From Chamaecrista fasciculata (lineage: Eukaryota; Streptophyta; Magnoliopsida; Fabales; Fabaceae): a stretch of 64,000 bases of DNA. The stretch covers positions 48,272 through 112,271 of the forward strand of contig QANZ01026333.1 of NCBI GenBank assembly GCA_003254925.1, written 5' to 3'. The position numbers and the translations under genes are program-made. Each line of letters starts with the position of its first letter. Within the stretch, counting starts at the first letter, position 1. Positions 1 to 10,778 of the stretch are shown piece after piece. The notes below the pieces were generated by a model. The model did not search any database, was not told where the DNA came from, and worked only from the letters and a program-made list of their open reading frames with translations.

Positions 1-198
1 TTATTCAATTTTCTTTTCTCGTTTTGTTCACAAAGAGTTATTTTGATTGAATACGAAGTTTTTGAATTTTCATCTCAGTTGACTTTAAAATCTCAGTGTC
101 TTATACATTACATTCAGATTCAGTTATACAAAATAGGGGCAGCATAGAAGCTAACCCTTATTTTTAGGAAATGTTTAATTCAATATCTGGTTTTAAAG
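1..198 (+). other. Intron of the K+ channel gene (3' part)
   Basis: AT-rich, T-rich sequence ending in TTTTAAAG directly before the first visible channel exon. It is read as the 3' part of an intron whose donor lies outside the window. No coding similarity was seen. Confidence 0.7.
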
Positions 199-3100
199 GC
201 AATCAGAGTGCATGAAGAGTTTTTCCTCCCAGGCGAAGTGATAATGGAGCAAGAAGATATTGTAGATCAATTGTACCTTGTATGTCATGGCGAGCTGGTA
301 TGATTCTGGTAACTCATCATTTGGCATTTTTTATATGTTTCAAATTTGCCATGCCAATTTCTATTGTTTCAATAACTGACACTTGTTCTGCTTTTTAATA
401 ATAATAAGGTCAAATTGCAAATTTGGTCTCATATCTTTTGTTAAGTTCCCAATTTGGTCCTGTATCTTTTTTTGTTGCACTTTTGGTCCCATATCTTTGC
501 AAAAGGTCCCAATTTGGTCCCATATCATTTTTGATCCACATGTTATGGTCAAGTTGCAGAATTGGTCTCATATATTTGCAAAATGACCACTTCTGCACCT
601 GACCCAAAAATATAGGACCAATTCTACAATTGACCCAAAGATATGGTACCAAATCTGCTATAAAAAAAGATGAGACTAAATTGGGAACTGACCCAAAGAT
701 ATGAGACCAAAAGTGCAACAAAAAAAGATATGGGACCAAATTGGGAACTGAGCAGAAGGTATGGGACCAAATTTGCATTTTGACCTAATAATAATAATAG
801 AAGCTTATAAAATAACACTAGTTCTGCTTGAGTTTTGCTTATTGAATAGGTAAGATAATTGGCATGAGCTTGGAAAAGCCTATAAACCTAATAGTAACTT
901 GCCATATTGATTATGGAAACAGATGCCTCTGATACTTTCAATTGTTTGGACAAGGTAATAGCTAGTGAAAAACATGTGCATAGTATCCTTTATGCGAACC
1001 CAGACTGCATGTATATATGCTTTTTAAATTTGTATATGATTTTCAACTTTTCCTTGAAGAATTTTATCTTGTACACAGGATGAACTAAGACGGGAAGATA
1101 ATGGGAAAGAGGAACTAATCAAGCAATCTCAAACCTATAGTTCTTTTGGCGAGGTTTCTTTTCTTTGCAATAAGCCTCAACGTCACATGGTTCGTGCCAT
1201 TGAGTTTTGCAAGGTTTTGCGACTTGATAAGCAATCCTTTACCGACACCCTGAAGATATACTTTAAGGATGGTCCAATTATCTTTAAAAATCTTCTTGAG
1301 GTATGTTTTTGAATGTGAGAGCCTTCTTGTAAAATCATGATGGTTTGTGATAAAACTAATGCTATATTTTATTGGGAAAATTACACTTTGGTACCCTGTG
1401 GCTTGACCTCATTCCACTTTGGTACCCTGTGGTTTAAAACGTGACACTTAGGTACCCTGAGGTATCCACCATTCCCCCTTTGGTACCTGAACAATTTTTG
1501 CGTTAGTTTCGGATGGAATTTGGCACATGACCTGCATGTGGGCTCACTAAAAGTTAATTTTTTCCAACATTTTGGCATATCAAAGATCAAACGCTGCTTT
1601 TTGAAACCTAGATTTGAATTTAGATGCTGAGAAATTTTTTAAGGAATTCAAAAAAAGCAGTGTTTGATCTTTGTTGTGGCAAAATGTTGGACAAAATTAA
1701 GTTGTAGTGAGTTCACGTGCCATATTCCGTCCAAAACTAACGGAAAAATTGTTCAAGGTATCAAAGGGGTAACAATGGAAACCTCAGCCAAAGTGTCATG
1801 TTTTAAACCACGGGGTATCAAAGTGGAATGCGGTCAAACCACAAGGTACCAAAGTATAATTTACACTATTTTATTTTAGATGCCCCTGACGGACATACTA
1901 TAAAAAGGCTAAAACTAAAGGTTACCTTGTGTTCAGCAGTTTTTAGTCAAGATAGGCAGTTAAGCCATTTTGAAATAATTAGGCTATAATGCAAAAAAAA
2001 TCCCTTAACTTTAGTCGTTGTGCGAAAGCCCCTTGAGTTTTGAAAAATGACAAAAGACTCCCTGAACTTTTCATTTTGTGCAAAAGCCCCTTTGTTAAAA
2101 TTTTCATTAAAAAAAATCAAGTTTTTCAATACTTTTATGATTATTGTTGCATTTTACATAGACCCAAAATTAAAATTAGCTATTATTTTAACTAATAGTA
2201 GCCAAGAAAAAACTAAAAAGATTCTTATGTTTTCAATGAAAGTTTTAACAAAAGAGGTTTTTGCACAAAATCATTAGTTCAAGGGGTCTTTGGTCACTTT
2301 TCAAAGTTCAGGGGGGTTTTTATACATTTTCAAAGATTCTTATGTTTGGTTCTATGATATTGACATGTTAACTTTCGACATGTGATAAGCTTGGAAAGAT
2401 AAAAGAAATTGTTAGTGTTCTTACAGAGTTACAGGAAGAATTTTCACTATCTATTTTCTCTCGTTTCTTGCAAACTGACTTGATAATCTGTTCTTGTATT
2501 TGCACTTGACTAACAGGGAAAAGACCCCTACCTTCAGCATGAGCTTTTGGAATCAGACTTCACCTTGACTATTGGAAACTATGAAACAGAGTTGGCCATG
2601 AGAATTAATTGTGCTGCCTACCAAGGGGATTTCTATCTTTTAAAACATTTGATTGAATCCGAAGCAGATCCTTATAAAATGGACCCAAACAAAATTGACT
2701 ATGATGGAAGATCGCCCTTGGTATGAACTTTATGCATCCAACCTATTCTTCCATGACTTGCTCAATGATGAAACATCCGGTGCAATGAAACATCTTCATT
2801 GTGCTTATAAATTGTCTTAGTCTTTTCTGAACAAAAGGAACATATAAACTGTGTTGTACTCTCAGTCTTTCTACATTAACTTGTTCTATGGTATGAGTGG
2901 AAGAAATTTATTCTTAGGAATTAACTGATGAAATTAACTGACATGTTGAAGAATTATGTCAAATGTTTAGGAGTACAAGTTTTACATTTTAATTGCAAGC
3001 CTTCACTACTGGCTTCAACATTTTCAGTTTTTGTGCTTCCCTCTTAAAATGAAGATATACAAGAAGAAGATAAGACATAGTTAAAGAATAAGAATGTTAT

Positions 3101-5083
3101 CTAAGTAAAACTCTGATAGAAGATTCCATCGAGAGAAGAAAACTGTACTAACTTATTTATGTATTTGTTATCACAGCATATCTCTGCTTCTAAAGGATAT
3201 ATTGATATCTCTCACTACCTTATTGGAAAAGGAGTGAATATAAATGTTCCAGGTTTGCTGTTGAATTAAACCCATATTTGTCATCTTTAGTTATATAAAA
3301 TACATATTTACTCAAGCTGCTATTATGATGCAAAAGACATCTTACATTTTAATCAACCATTTATACTAGATAAGTTTGGGAATACTCCCTTGCTTGAAGC
3401 CCTACAGAATGGACATGAAGAAATAGCTTCCTTACTTGTAAATGAGGGGGCTACTCTTACTATTGATGATACTGGAAATTTTCTCTGCATGACGGTTGCA
3501 AACCAGGAGTTGAACCTTTTAAGAAGGCTTTTGGCCCACGGTATCGATCCAAATTCTAGAAATTATGATCAACGTACACCTCTTCACATTGCTGCCTCAG
3601 AGTGTTTGTTTACAGTTGCTAAATTGCTCTTAGAAGCAGGAGCAAGTATTTTTTCAAAGGACAGGTAAAGTTTTAAGTAATTATCTTTTATTAGACATGG
3701 TTAAACAGAATATTCAACCATGGGTTTCCCACTATGTGTCTATCTCTAGTGACGGAGGTAGTACTTGATAGAAGATTCTCACTGCAATATGGTCATTCTT
3801 GTAGTTTAGGCTAAGTCATCCTGGTGGATTTAGTCAACTCAGCTCAATATTAGAGATGACCCAAAAATATACTTATGAAGACAATCAGCTACATGTTACT
3901 TTCACCTTTTTTAGTTTTATTAATTGTACAATTAGGTCATGGTTACCTCCCAAATTTCTCTTAGAATAGCATTTTTTTATAATCATGTATTGAATTGCAA
4001 GATAAAATCATTGTCCGTTTTCCGCTTGCAGATGGGGGAATACACCACTTGATGAAGCACGTATTGGTGGAGATAGGAATATGATTAAAATGCTTGAAGT
4101 AGCAAAAATTTGTCAGCTGACTGAGTTATCTAGTAGTATTCAAGAAACTCATGGTATGATAGATGTTATGTTTCTCATGTTATTGACACCATTATATTTT
4201 AGATGGTATGGCTTTTGGTACAACTTCTTAGTTGGGTTTGTTAATAATAAGGCAAATGTACTCTTGGTATCCCTAAATTATGGGGTCAGTTTCAATTGTA
4301 CCCCCAAAAGTTTTTTGAATCAATTGTATTCCCATTGTTTTACATTTGAGTCAATTGTACCCCTGAATTGGAGGTACAGTTGACACAAAAAAGAAAAGAT
4401 TAGGGGTATAATTGACTACAAAAACTTTGGGGGTACAACTGAAACTGATTTCATACTTTAGGGGTACTAAAAGTACTTTTGCCTAATAATAATCTTGGAG
4501 GTTGGGAAATTCAAGAATTTATCTTAAGTATGATGATCAAAAGTATTCCGAATATGCACCCGATTCCTTAGGATATCAAATCTTAAAATACTTGGGCATA
4601 AATTCTTATGTAAATATGATATTAGCATATCAAAAACAAGCATCCAGGATATTGGGGTATCTTAAAATTTGGAGTAAAAATATTAGGATACGAATATCTA
4701 CTGTTTTATTGTGATGATGGAATTTTATTGCACTGCACCTACAAGATTTATTTCTTCCTTATTACTTTTCTGGCAAGCATTCTAAGAAATTATATTGTTA
4801 CACTGAATTTGCAGAAACACTTCTCTCGCCATCAACTAATGAATGTCCAAGAAAGAAATGCACTGTATTTCCTTTCCACCCCTGGGATCATAAGGATAGA
4901 AAAGTGGGAGCTGTCTTATGGGTTCCACACAGCATTGAAGAGCTAATAAAGGTGGCAAATGAACATTTGAAACCTTCTAGTGGTTCCTGTATTTTGTCAG
5001 AACATGGTGGTGAAATTCTTGATGTGGACATGATTAGCAATGATGAGAAGCTATATCTAGTAAGTAAAGCACAGAATGAGTGA
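199..5083 (+). CDS. SKOR: Outward-rectifying Shaker-type K+ channel, C-terminal part (5' exons lie outside the window)
   Basis: Voltage-gated K+ channel of the plant SKOR/GORK class, which releases K+ across the plasma membrane (to xylem or from guard cells). Seven exons join in frame: 199-297, 1079-1300, 2517-2720, 3177-3252, 3370-3664, 4032-4153, 4815-5083 (TGA 5081-5083), all with GT..AG introns. Exons 1-2 carry the cyclic-nucleotide-binding-like domain (HEEFFLPGEVIMEQ; SFGEVSFLCNKPQ; RLDKQSF). Exons 3-6 carry ankyrin repeats (DYDGRSPLHISASKGY, GNTPLLEALQNGHEEIASLL, RTPLHIAAS, WGNTPLDEA). Exon 7 is a KHA domain (KKCTVFPFHPWD, GAVLWVPHSIEELIK, ending near SNDEKLYLVSK). The transmembrane and pore exons must lie upstream. 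No frameshift or premature stop is seen in the exons. Introns carry foldback elements. SKOR versus GORK cannot be settled without the N-terminal half. Confidence 0.93.
408..785. mobile_element. Foldback element (GGTC type) in channel intron
   Basis: A 378-bp inverted repeat. The left arm has repeated AATTTGGTCYCATATCTTT-like modules, and the right arm is the reverse complement (GATATGAGACCAAAAGTGCA-like). Termini are GGTCAAATTGCAAATTTGG and its complement. A 9-bp target duplication TAATAATAA (399-407 and 786-794) flanks it, but the TSD is low-complexity. No transposase is present. The short ORFs here are artefacts of the repeats. Confidence 0.8.
1374..1866. mobile_element. Foldback element (GGTACC type) in channel intron
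   Basis: A 493-bp inverted repeat. The left arm repeats CACTTTGGTACCCTG (about four diverged copies between 1385 and 1490). The right arm carries its complement, with ggtatcaaag or ggtaccaaag near 1757, 1815 and 1846. Termini are GGGAAAATTACAC and GTATAATTTACAC. A perfect 9-bp target duplication TATTTTATT flanks it (1365-1373 and 1867-1875). It is non-coding. Confidence 0.85.
1986..2330. mobile_element. Degenerate foldback element in channel intron
   Basis: The left arm has AATCCCTTAACTTTAG and GCAAAAGCCCCTTTGTTAAA. The right arm carries complementary TTTGCACAAAATCATTAG, GTTCAAGGGGTCTTTGG and GTTCAGGGGGGTTTTTATACA. Same modular design as its neighbours, but the arms are diverged and no clear target duplication was found, so the ends are approximate. 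Confidence 0.6.
4251..4483. mobile_element. Foldback element (GGCAAA / TTTGCC type) in channel intron
   Basis: A 233-bp inverted repeat with arms GGCAAATGTACTCTTGGTA.. and ..TACTAAAAGTACTTTTGCC. Inner modules are TCAATTGTACCCC and its complement. The 9-bp target duplication TAATAATAA (4242-4250 and 4484-4492) is the same target word as the element at 408-785. It is non-coding. Confidence 0.85.
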
Positions 5084-5397
5084 GGTTTAAGAAGTGAACA
5101 AAATGTTCTGTTTTATTAAGCTTTAAATACCTAGTCAGTTCGAGTACCATTATATTCCAAGTCTATACATATGATATTTGGGGAAGTTTATGAAATCTAT
5201 GGCAGTTATGGAAATGATATAGTTATGGGCTAGGAGAGAACTTGATCTGTTTTGAGTAAATCATGATTATTTGAAGTCTAGTCCCTACACTCCTTGTCAA
5301 GGAATCCTGATGATGGAAGTTCGCTGCTTTAAATTCAAAGAAAAAAAGGCAAGCCCAAATGCATGTGTGTTTTCCTTGTCACTTTTTTGTTTTTGAA
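5084..5397. other. 3' flank of the K+ channel gene
   Basis: AT-rich sequence after the channel stop codon, probably the 3' UTR and flanking DNA. No gene, RNA or repeat was recognised before the foldback arm that starts near 5398. Confidence 0.4.
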
Positions 5398-5520
5398 GGT
5401 AAAACGTACTCCTAAAGTACGAGGTCAGTTTTAGTTGTACTCCCGAACTTTTTTTTTGGTCAATTGTATCTCTAATCTTTCACATTTGAGTCAATTGTAC
5501 ACTACTCTTAACTTCCACTC

Positions 5521-5657
5521 TGTTATTTTGCAAGATCAGATGACTAAATTTTCTGATGTTATTTCTTATGCAATATGTACAATATATATACAAGGCTAGG
5601 AGCTTCCTAACTACCTACATTAAGTGTACCTCCTAACTACTTTCATAACTCTTAACA
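5521..5657 (-). repeat. Copia 3' LTR
   Basis: A 137-bp TG..CA repeat that differs from the copy at 9558-9693 at only a few positions (GGCTAGG versus GACTAGG, CTACTTT versus CTACCTT, plus the terminal A). The high identity suggests recent insertion. Confidence 0.9.
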
Positions 5658-7881
5658 CTCCCCCAATCATGCCCAACTTGTTACAAATGTAATCAACCCT
5701 CACCCCATTCAAAGCTTTAGTAAAGATGTCTCCTAATTGATCTCCGGATTTAACATATGCTGTGGAGATTATATTTTCTTCAATCTTTTCACGAACAAAA
5801 TGACAATCAATCTCAATGTGTTTAGTTCGTTCATGGAAAACGGGATTCGATGCAATATGGATAGCAGCCTTGTTGTCACACCATAGCTTTGTAGGTTGTG
5901 AAGTCTTCAATCCAAGTTCTCCCAAAAGTTGTCGTATCCACACAACTTCACAAGTTGCCTGAGCCATTGCCCTATACTCAGACTCAGCACTAGAACGGGA
6001 GACTATATTCTGCTTCTTACTTTTCCATGAGATCAGATTTCCTCCCATGAACACACAATATCCTGTAGTAGATCTTTTATCTACCTTGGATCCTGCCCAA
6101 TTCGCATCAGAAAAGCACTCAACATCAATGTGTCAATTATTTCTGTATAAGAGACCTCGTCCTGGAGCACTTTTCAAATAACTAAGAATTTGTTCTAAGG
6201 CTTCCCAATGCTTGACAGTTGGAGAAGACATGAATTGACTAACAACACTAACAGGGTAAGCAATGTCAGGGCGAGTTACCGTGAGGTAGTTCAGTTTTCC
6301 AACCAACCTCCTATATCTCTCAGGATCCTCAAATGGTTCCCCGTCATCCTTCCCTAGTTGCAATCCTGGAGTCATAGGAGCACTACATGGCTTAGCCCCT
6401 AGTTTTCCTGTTTCAGTCAACAGATCAAGAACATATTTCCTTTGGGACAAGAAGATGCCCTTCTTACTTCTTGCTATCTCAACTCCCAAGAAGTATTTTA
6501 ATGACCCCAAATCTTTTGTCTGAAACTGAGAGTGAAGGAAGGACTTGAGAGAAGAGATACCTGAATCATCATTCCCTGTCATGATAATGTCATCCACATA
6601 GACAACTAACAAAATTATGCCTGCATCAGTCTTCTTATAAAAGACTGAGTGATCAGATTTGCATTTGAGCATGCCATATTGCATGACTACATCACTGAAT
6701 CTGCCAAACCAAGCCCGAGGGCTCTGTTTCAACCCATATAAAGATTTTTGCAAACGACATACTTTCCCACGCTCCCCCTGAGCAACAAACTCAGGTGGTT
6801 GCTCCATATATACTTCTTCCTGAAGATCACCATGGAGAAATGCATTCTTGATATCCAACTGATGCAAGGGCCAATTATAGGTTGCTGCCATAGAGAGAAA
6901 TAACCTAACATATGTAAGTTTAGCCACAGGAGAGAAAGTGTCAGAATAGTCAACACCATAGGTTTGAGCATAGACCTTAGCAACCAAACGTGCTTTGAGT
7001 CGAGCCACAGAGCCATCTGGATTAACTTTGACATTAAATACCCATTTGCAACCAATGACTTTCTTGCCCGCAGGTAAATCCACCAAAGACCAAGTTTCAT
7101 TCTTATCAAGAGCCATCATCTCTTCAATCATTGCTTCACGCCAACCAGGATGAGATAAAGCCTCGAGAACCGAACGAGGAAGAGAAACTGTGTCTATAGA
7201 AGCAACAAAGGCACGAGAGGAAGGAGATAGATGGTCATAAGAGACAAAAGATGAAATTGGATAAGTACATGGACGTTTACCTTTCCGAAGAGCAATAGGA
7301 CGATCATCGGCGGAATCATGGTCAGAGGAAACTGGATCTAACGACAAAGAGGATAGTGGAGGGCATGAGTCTGGAGCAGGATCACTAGTTTGTCGTGGTC
7401 GCCGAGAGTAGACATGTTTTAATGGAGGACGCGTGTCCTCTGAGACTTGCGTAATTGGCGGACATGTGTCATATGATAATGTGTCTACCGATGCCTGCAT
7501 AACTGGAGGACGTGTGCCCTCTAACAATGTGTTTACTGAAAATTGAGGCACAGTATAAATCAACAAGTCATCTTCCTCCCCCTCTTCGAGATGCACATGT
7601 GAGTGAGGAAAGAAAGGAACATTTCCATGAAATGTAAAATCTCTAGAAGCACCAGTACCCTTTTTGGACTCGACAATAACCAAGAAAGACACATTTAATA
7701 GACTTAGGATCAAGTTTAGTGTGAGGTCGAACATCTCGAAAAAAATATGTGCATCCAAATATCCTAGGCTCAATAGGAAACAAAGGTTTAGAAGGAAAAA
7801 GAACAGTATATGGAATCTCACCATGAAGAACAGACGAGGGCATTCGATTAATAAGAAAACAAGCTGTGGATATGACATCAA
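5620..7881 (-). pseudogene. Copia reverse transcriptase and RNase H
   Basis: The minus-strand frame reads the Copia RT: CKWVFNVKVNPDGS, then LDIKNAFLHGDL, KSLYGLKQSPRAW and the catalytic YVDD (VVYVDDIIMTGND). It meets a TGA at 6133-6135 after LLYRNN. The same frame then continues through CFSDANWAGS into RNase H (SRSSAESEYRA, LWCDNKAAIHIA, HIEIDCHFVREK), ending inside the LTR at 5620. So one nonsense codon separates RT from RNase H, with no frameshift there. The 5' end of this frame, around 7645-7670, overlaps the integrase reading frame and marks a frameshift. Residues before about 7650 in this frame are out-of-frame noise. Confidence 0.9.
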
Positions 7882-8947
7882 CCCAAAATGGCTTAGGAAC
7901 CTTCATTTGAAAAAGAAGAGCCCGAGCCACTTCTAGTAAGTGTCTATTTTTCCGCTCAGCAACACCATTTTGAGATGGAGTATCAACACATGAAGATTGA
8001 TGAATAATGTCATTTTGTGACATAAAAGACTGAAAGGATCCAGAGAAATATTCTTTAGCATTATCACTCTGTAAGGTTTGCACAAAAACATTGAACTGAG
8101 TTTTGATTTCAGAATAGAAGGCACAAAAGTGAGTAAACAACTCAGAACGATTTTTCATGAAATATAACCAAGTAACACGAGAATAACTATCAACAAAAGT
8201 AACAAAGTATTTGAAACCTTGTTTAGAAACGACCGGACAAGGACCCCAAAGGTCTGAATGGACTAACTCAAATGGAGATGTAGCCCGTTTATTGACTCTA
8301 GGACTAAATGGAAGACGATGATGTTTGGCAAACTGACATGACTCACAATCCAAAACAGATAAGTGATTAAACTGAGGATAAAGTTTCTTAAGAGAAGATA
8401 GGGAAGGATGACCTAAACGACAATGCACATCAAAAGGGGAGAGAACACTTGAGCAAGCAACAGGTCGTGGCGATTCCAAAACGTATAATCCTCCAGACTC
8501 ATGTCCTCTACCAATAATTCGTTTTGTCGTAAGATCCTGAAAAAGACAATGGTCGGGAAAGAATGAGATGACACAGTTTAAAGAACGAGTGAGTTTACTA
8601 ACCGAAAGCAAATTGAATGAAAAGTTGGGTAAACTCAATACTGAAGACAAAGAAAGTGAGGGGATAAGATTGACAGTTCCAGAACCAAGGACACGAGAAT
8701 TGGAATCGTCTACCAAAGTAACATGAGATGTGGAAGAATATGGTTGGAAGGTGGAGAAAAGGTTTGGATTACCTGTCATGTGATCTGTAGCTCTTGAATC
8801 AATAACCCATTTAGAAGATGATGAAAGTAGGCATTTAGTGGATTTACCTGAATCGGCAATAGTTGTAACATGAGAGTTTACTAACTCTCGATATTGGAGA
8901 AATTGAGCATATTCATCCTCGGAAATACAAATAGTTTTATTAGCCAT
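7643..8947 (-). pseudogene. Copia gag remnant, protease and integrase
   Basis: It starts at ATG 8947-8945 (MANKTICISEDEYAQFLQY), which looks like the last part of gag fused to protease. The protease motif reads WVIDSRATDHMTG, where the family norm is D-S-G-A, so the conserved Gly is Arg. Next come the GAG-pre-integrase region (HCRLGHPSLSSLKKLYP, CESCQFAKHHRLPF) and the integrase core (FELVHSDLWGP, YFVTFVDSYSR, LQSDNAKEY, SSCVDTPSQNGVAERKNRH). The frame ends at 7643 after FLGYCRVQKGYWCF because of a frameshift into the RT frame. An extension upstream to 9298 is open but is leader sequence. Confidence 0.9.
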
Positions 8948-9545
8948 CGAAATAATCTTCTCAAAGAAGACACCAAATGAGAGCAAATAACTAGTAAGTC
9001 TCAAAATCCACCACCAAAACAAACAGAGTAGCAAATCAGCACGTAACTGAAACAACAAACCAAATGAGGCATCAAACAATAACCTCAAATCAACAAATGA
9101 TGGCTGGACAGCAGATTGAAGGCACCAAATGCTAAACGTTGAACTGGACAGCTCCACTAACCAAAACGAGGCTTCAACCAATAGAACCAAACAAAAAGTG
9201 GCTGGAACCTCTGGGTGCTGATCGGAAACCGCCGGAAATAGCCTTCCGACGGGGGCGGAAGAAAGTGGTGACCGGAACAACGAGGAACGCGCCCGCACGC
9301 GCCTTCACGCGCCGGCGCGTGAGGGAGAGCGAAAATGTTCAGGCGGCGCGTGAGAATCACGCGCTTCTCTGGTGGACGCCGTACTTCGGGGAACCGTCGA
9401 TCGGGACCTTCTCTTCCTTCCTATGGTGGCGGTGACGCAAACAGATGCCCAGAAAATTTGGGCCCTAACGTGTAGTGATGAACTGCACACTTAAATGTGC
9501 GCTACTGGAAGCGTGAAACAAAGGAGAAGATACCAAACCCTAATT

Positions 9546-9557
9546 GCTCTGATACCA
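9546..9557 (-). promoter_or_regulatory. Primer-binding site (initiator Met-tRNA) of the Copia element
   Basis: The minus strand reads TGGTATCAGAGC directly after the 5' LTR. This is the usual plant Copia PBS, complementary to the 3' end of tRNA-iMet. Confidence 0.9.
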
Positions 9558-9693
9558 TGTTATTTTGCAAGATCAGATGACTAAATTTTCTGATGTTATT
9601 TCTTATGCAATATGTACAATATATATACAAGACTAGGAGCTTCCTAACTACCTACATTAAGTGTACCTCCTAACTACCTTCATAACTCTTAAC
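9558..9693 (-). repeat. Copia 5' LTR
   Basis: Partner of the LTR at 5521-5657. Its last base(s) are lost at the junction with the flank. A GC-rich leader (about 9220-9440) lies between it and the coding part, unlike the AT-rich surroundings. Confidence 0.9.
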
Positions 9694-9908
9694 TCCGTTA
9701 ATGAAACTAACACAAAAAATTGATATGTCAACTGATTCAGTTGATGGTTTCTGATGTGTGGCATTTTTTTTTGTTTTAAGGCAAATATGGCACTTACGAT
9801 CACATTTCAGAGTTTTCTTTCACACCAGTCCTTGACTAATTACAGAATAACCTAGAATATTTGTCATCTTTTATAAAAAGGTCCCTACAACTAAGAAACC
9901 CTAAAAAC

Positions 9909-10226
9909 TGTTGGAGATTATGGAGCAAAACGCAGCGGAAAAGGTAAAATTAAAATTTTATAATCTCCTCCATAGGACCCACTAACTGTGTTTATACCAG
10001 TGAGATAAGATGTTTACCTAAATCATGAATGCTGGAATGATTGCAATTCCAAGAAGTCCACAGACTCGTGTCCTTCCTCTGCCGATGATCCACACGAACA
10101 GTTTGGCAGATACTCTGGTGCTAGCCTCCAATCTCTTTTTCAAGAAATTATGGGAACCGATCTACAATCTTGGAATTTCAAGAACACTTTTTGAAATATC
10201 CAAGAACAAGTGACGCACTACCAAGA
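9909..10226 (-). repeat. Truncated 3' LTR of the deleted Copia element
   Basis: Matches 12235-12556 closely up to ACTACCAAGA and then switches abruptly to gag sequence. The break is the deletion junction. The 62-aa ORF here is LTR sequence, not a gene. Confidence 0.88.
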
Positions 10227-10778
10227 CTGCGTCAGGTGCCTTTTTAATGGATGCCTCAGCAGTCTTGAGCATCCCATGCAGCTCAGAAATTGATTTCTCC
10301 ATTCCATTCATATTGAAGTTTATGACAAACTGGTCATAACTTCTAAGCAGCGAGTTTAGGATCAAATCCGTCGCAAGCTCTGAAGTAATGGGAAATCCCA
10401 GCCTACTAAGGTGATCTATGTACCCCTTCATCTTCAAGACATGGGTACTAACGGATGCACCTTCAGCCATCTTGAAAGAGTGTAGAGCCTTAGTGGTCTC
10501 AAACCTCTCTTGCCTAGCTTGCTGCTGGAACATTTCCTTGAGATGTGTGACCATCTCAAAAGCAGTTCATTGAAGTGCTTCTCATAAGCAGTTCTTTGAG
10601 CTCTTGGAGCGTCGTTGGCAGGCTCTTCAGGGGGAGGGTTTTCTAGGACATAAAGCTTCCTTTCTTGGGTGAGAGCAATTCTCAAATTACGAAACCAATC
10701 AAGGAAGTTCGTCCCATTTAACTTATCCTTCTCAAGGATAGATCGCAGTGATAACGCTGAACTTATATTATTTGCCAT
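10227..10778 (-). pseudogene. Copia gag (UBN2-type), truncated and with an internal deletion
   Basis: Starts MANNISSALSLRSILEKDKL and has NGTNFLDWFRNLRIAL, YVLENPPPEEP and AYEKHFNE, then MVTHLKEMFQQQARQERFE, FKMAEGASVSTHVLKMKGY and FVINFNMNGMEKSISELHGML. This is the gag polypeptide of the Copia family. A piece between HFNE and the EMVTHL block (usually about 25 residues in relatives) is missing and shifts the frame near 10560. The C-terminal part, with the zinc knuckle and protease, is lost at the LTR junction near 10227. Confidence 0.88.

Larger units (their letters stand above)
5521..9693 (-). mobile_element. Ty1/Copia LTR retrotransposon, degenerate, gag mostly lost
   Basis: Two near-identical LTRs of 136-137 bp (5521-5657 and 9558-9693) bound a minus-strand element. 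The order is protease, integrase, RT, RNase H, as in Copia. Next to the right-hand (5') LTR is a primer-binding site for initiator Met-tRNA. A purine tract (ATTGGGGGAG on the minus strand) abuts the left-hand (3') LTR. It inserted in the foldback element: the flank ACTC is shared (5517-5520 and 9692-9695), though the target duplication is eroded. Pol is broken by a frameshift and a nonsense codon, and gag is almost absent, so it cannot act on its own. Confidence 0.92.

Noticed and set aside
410-818. Several 60-120 aa ORFs rich in WSHIF/GPI repeats
   Set aside because: They follow from the modular arms of the foldback element; similar peptides appear at 38327 for the same reason.
4081-4946. 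ORFs at 4081-4383, 4502-4714 and 4728-4946
   Set aside because: They run from channel exons into introns or lie in introns; the spliced frame explains the coding part.
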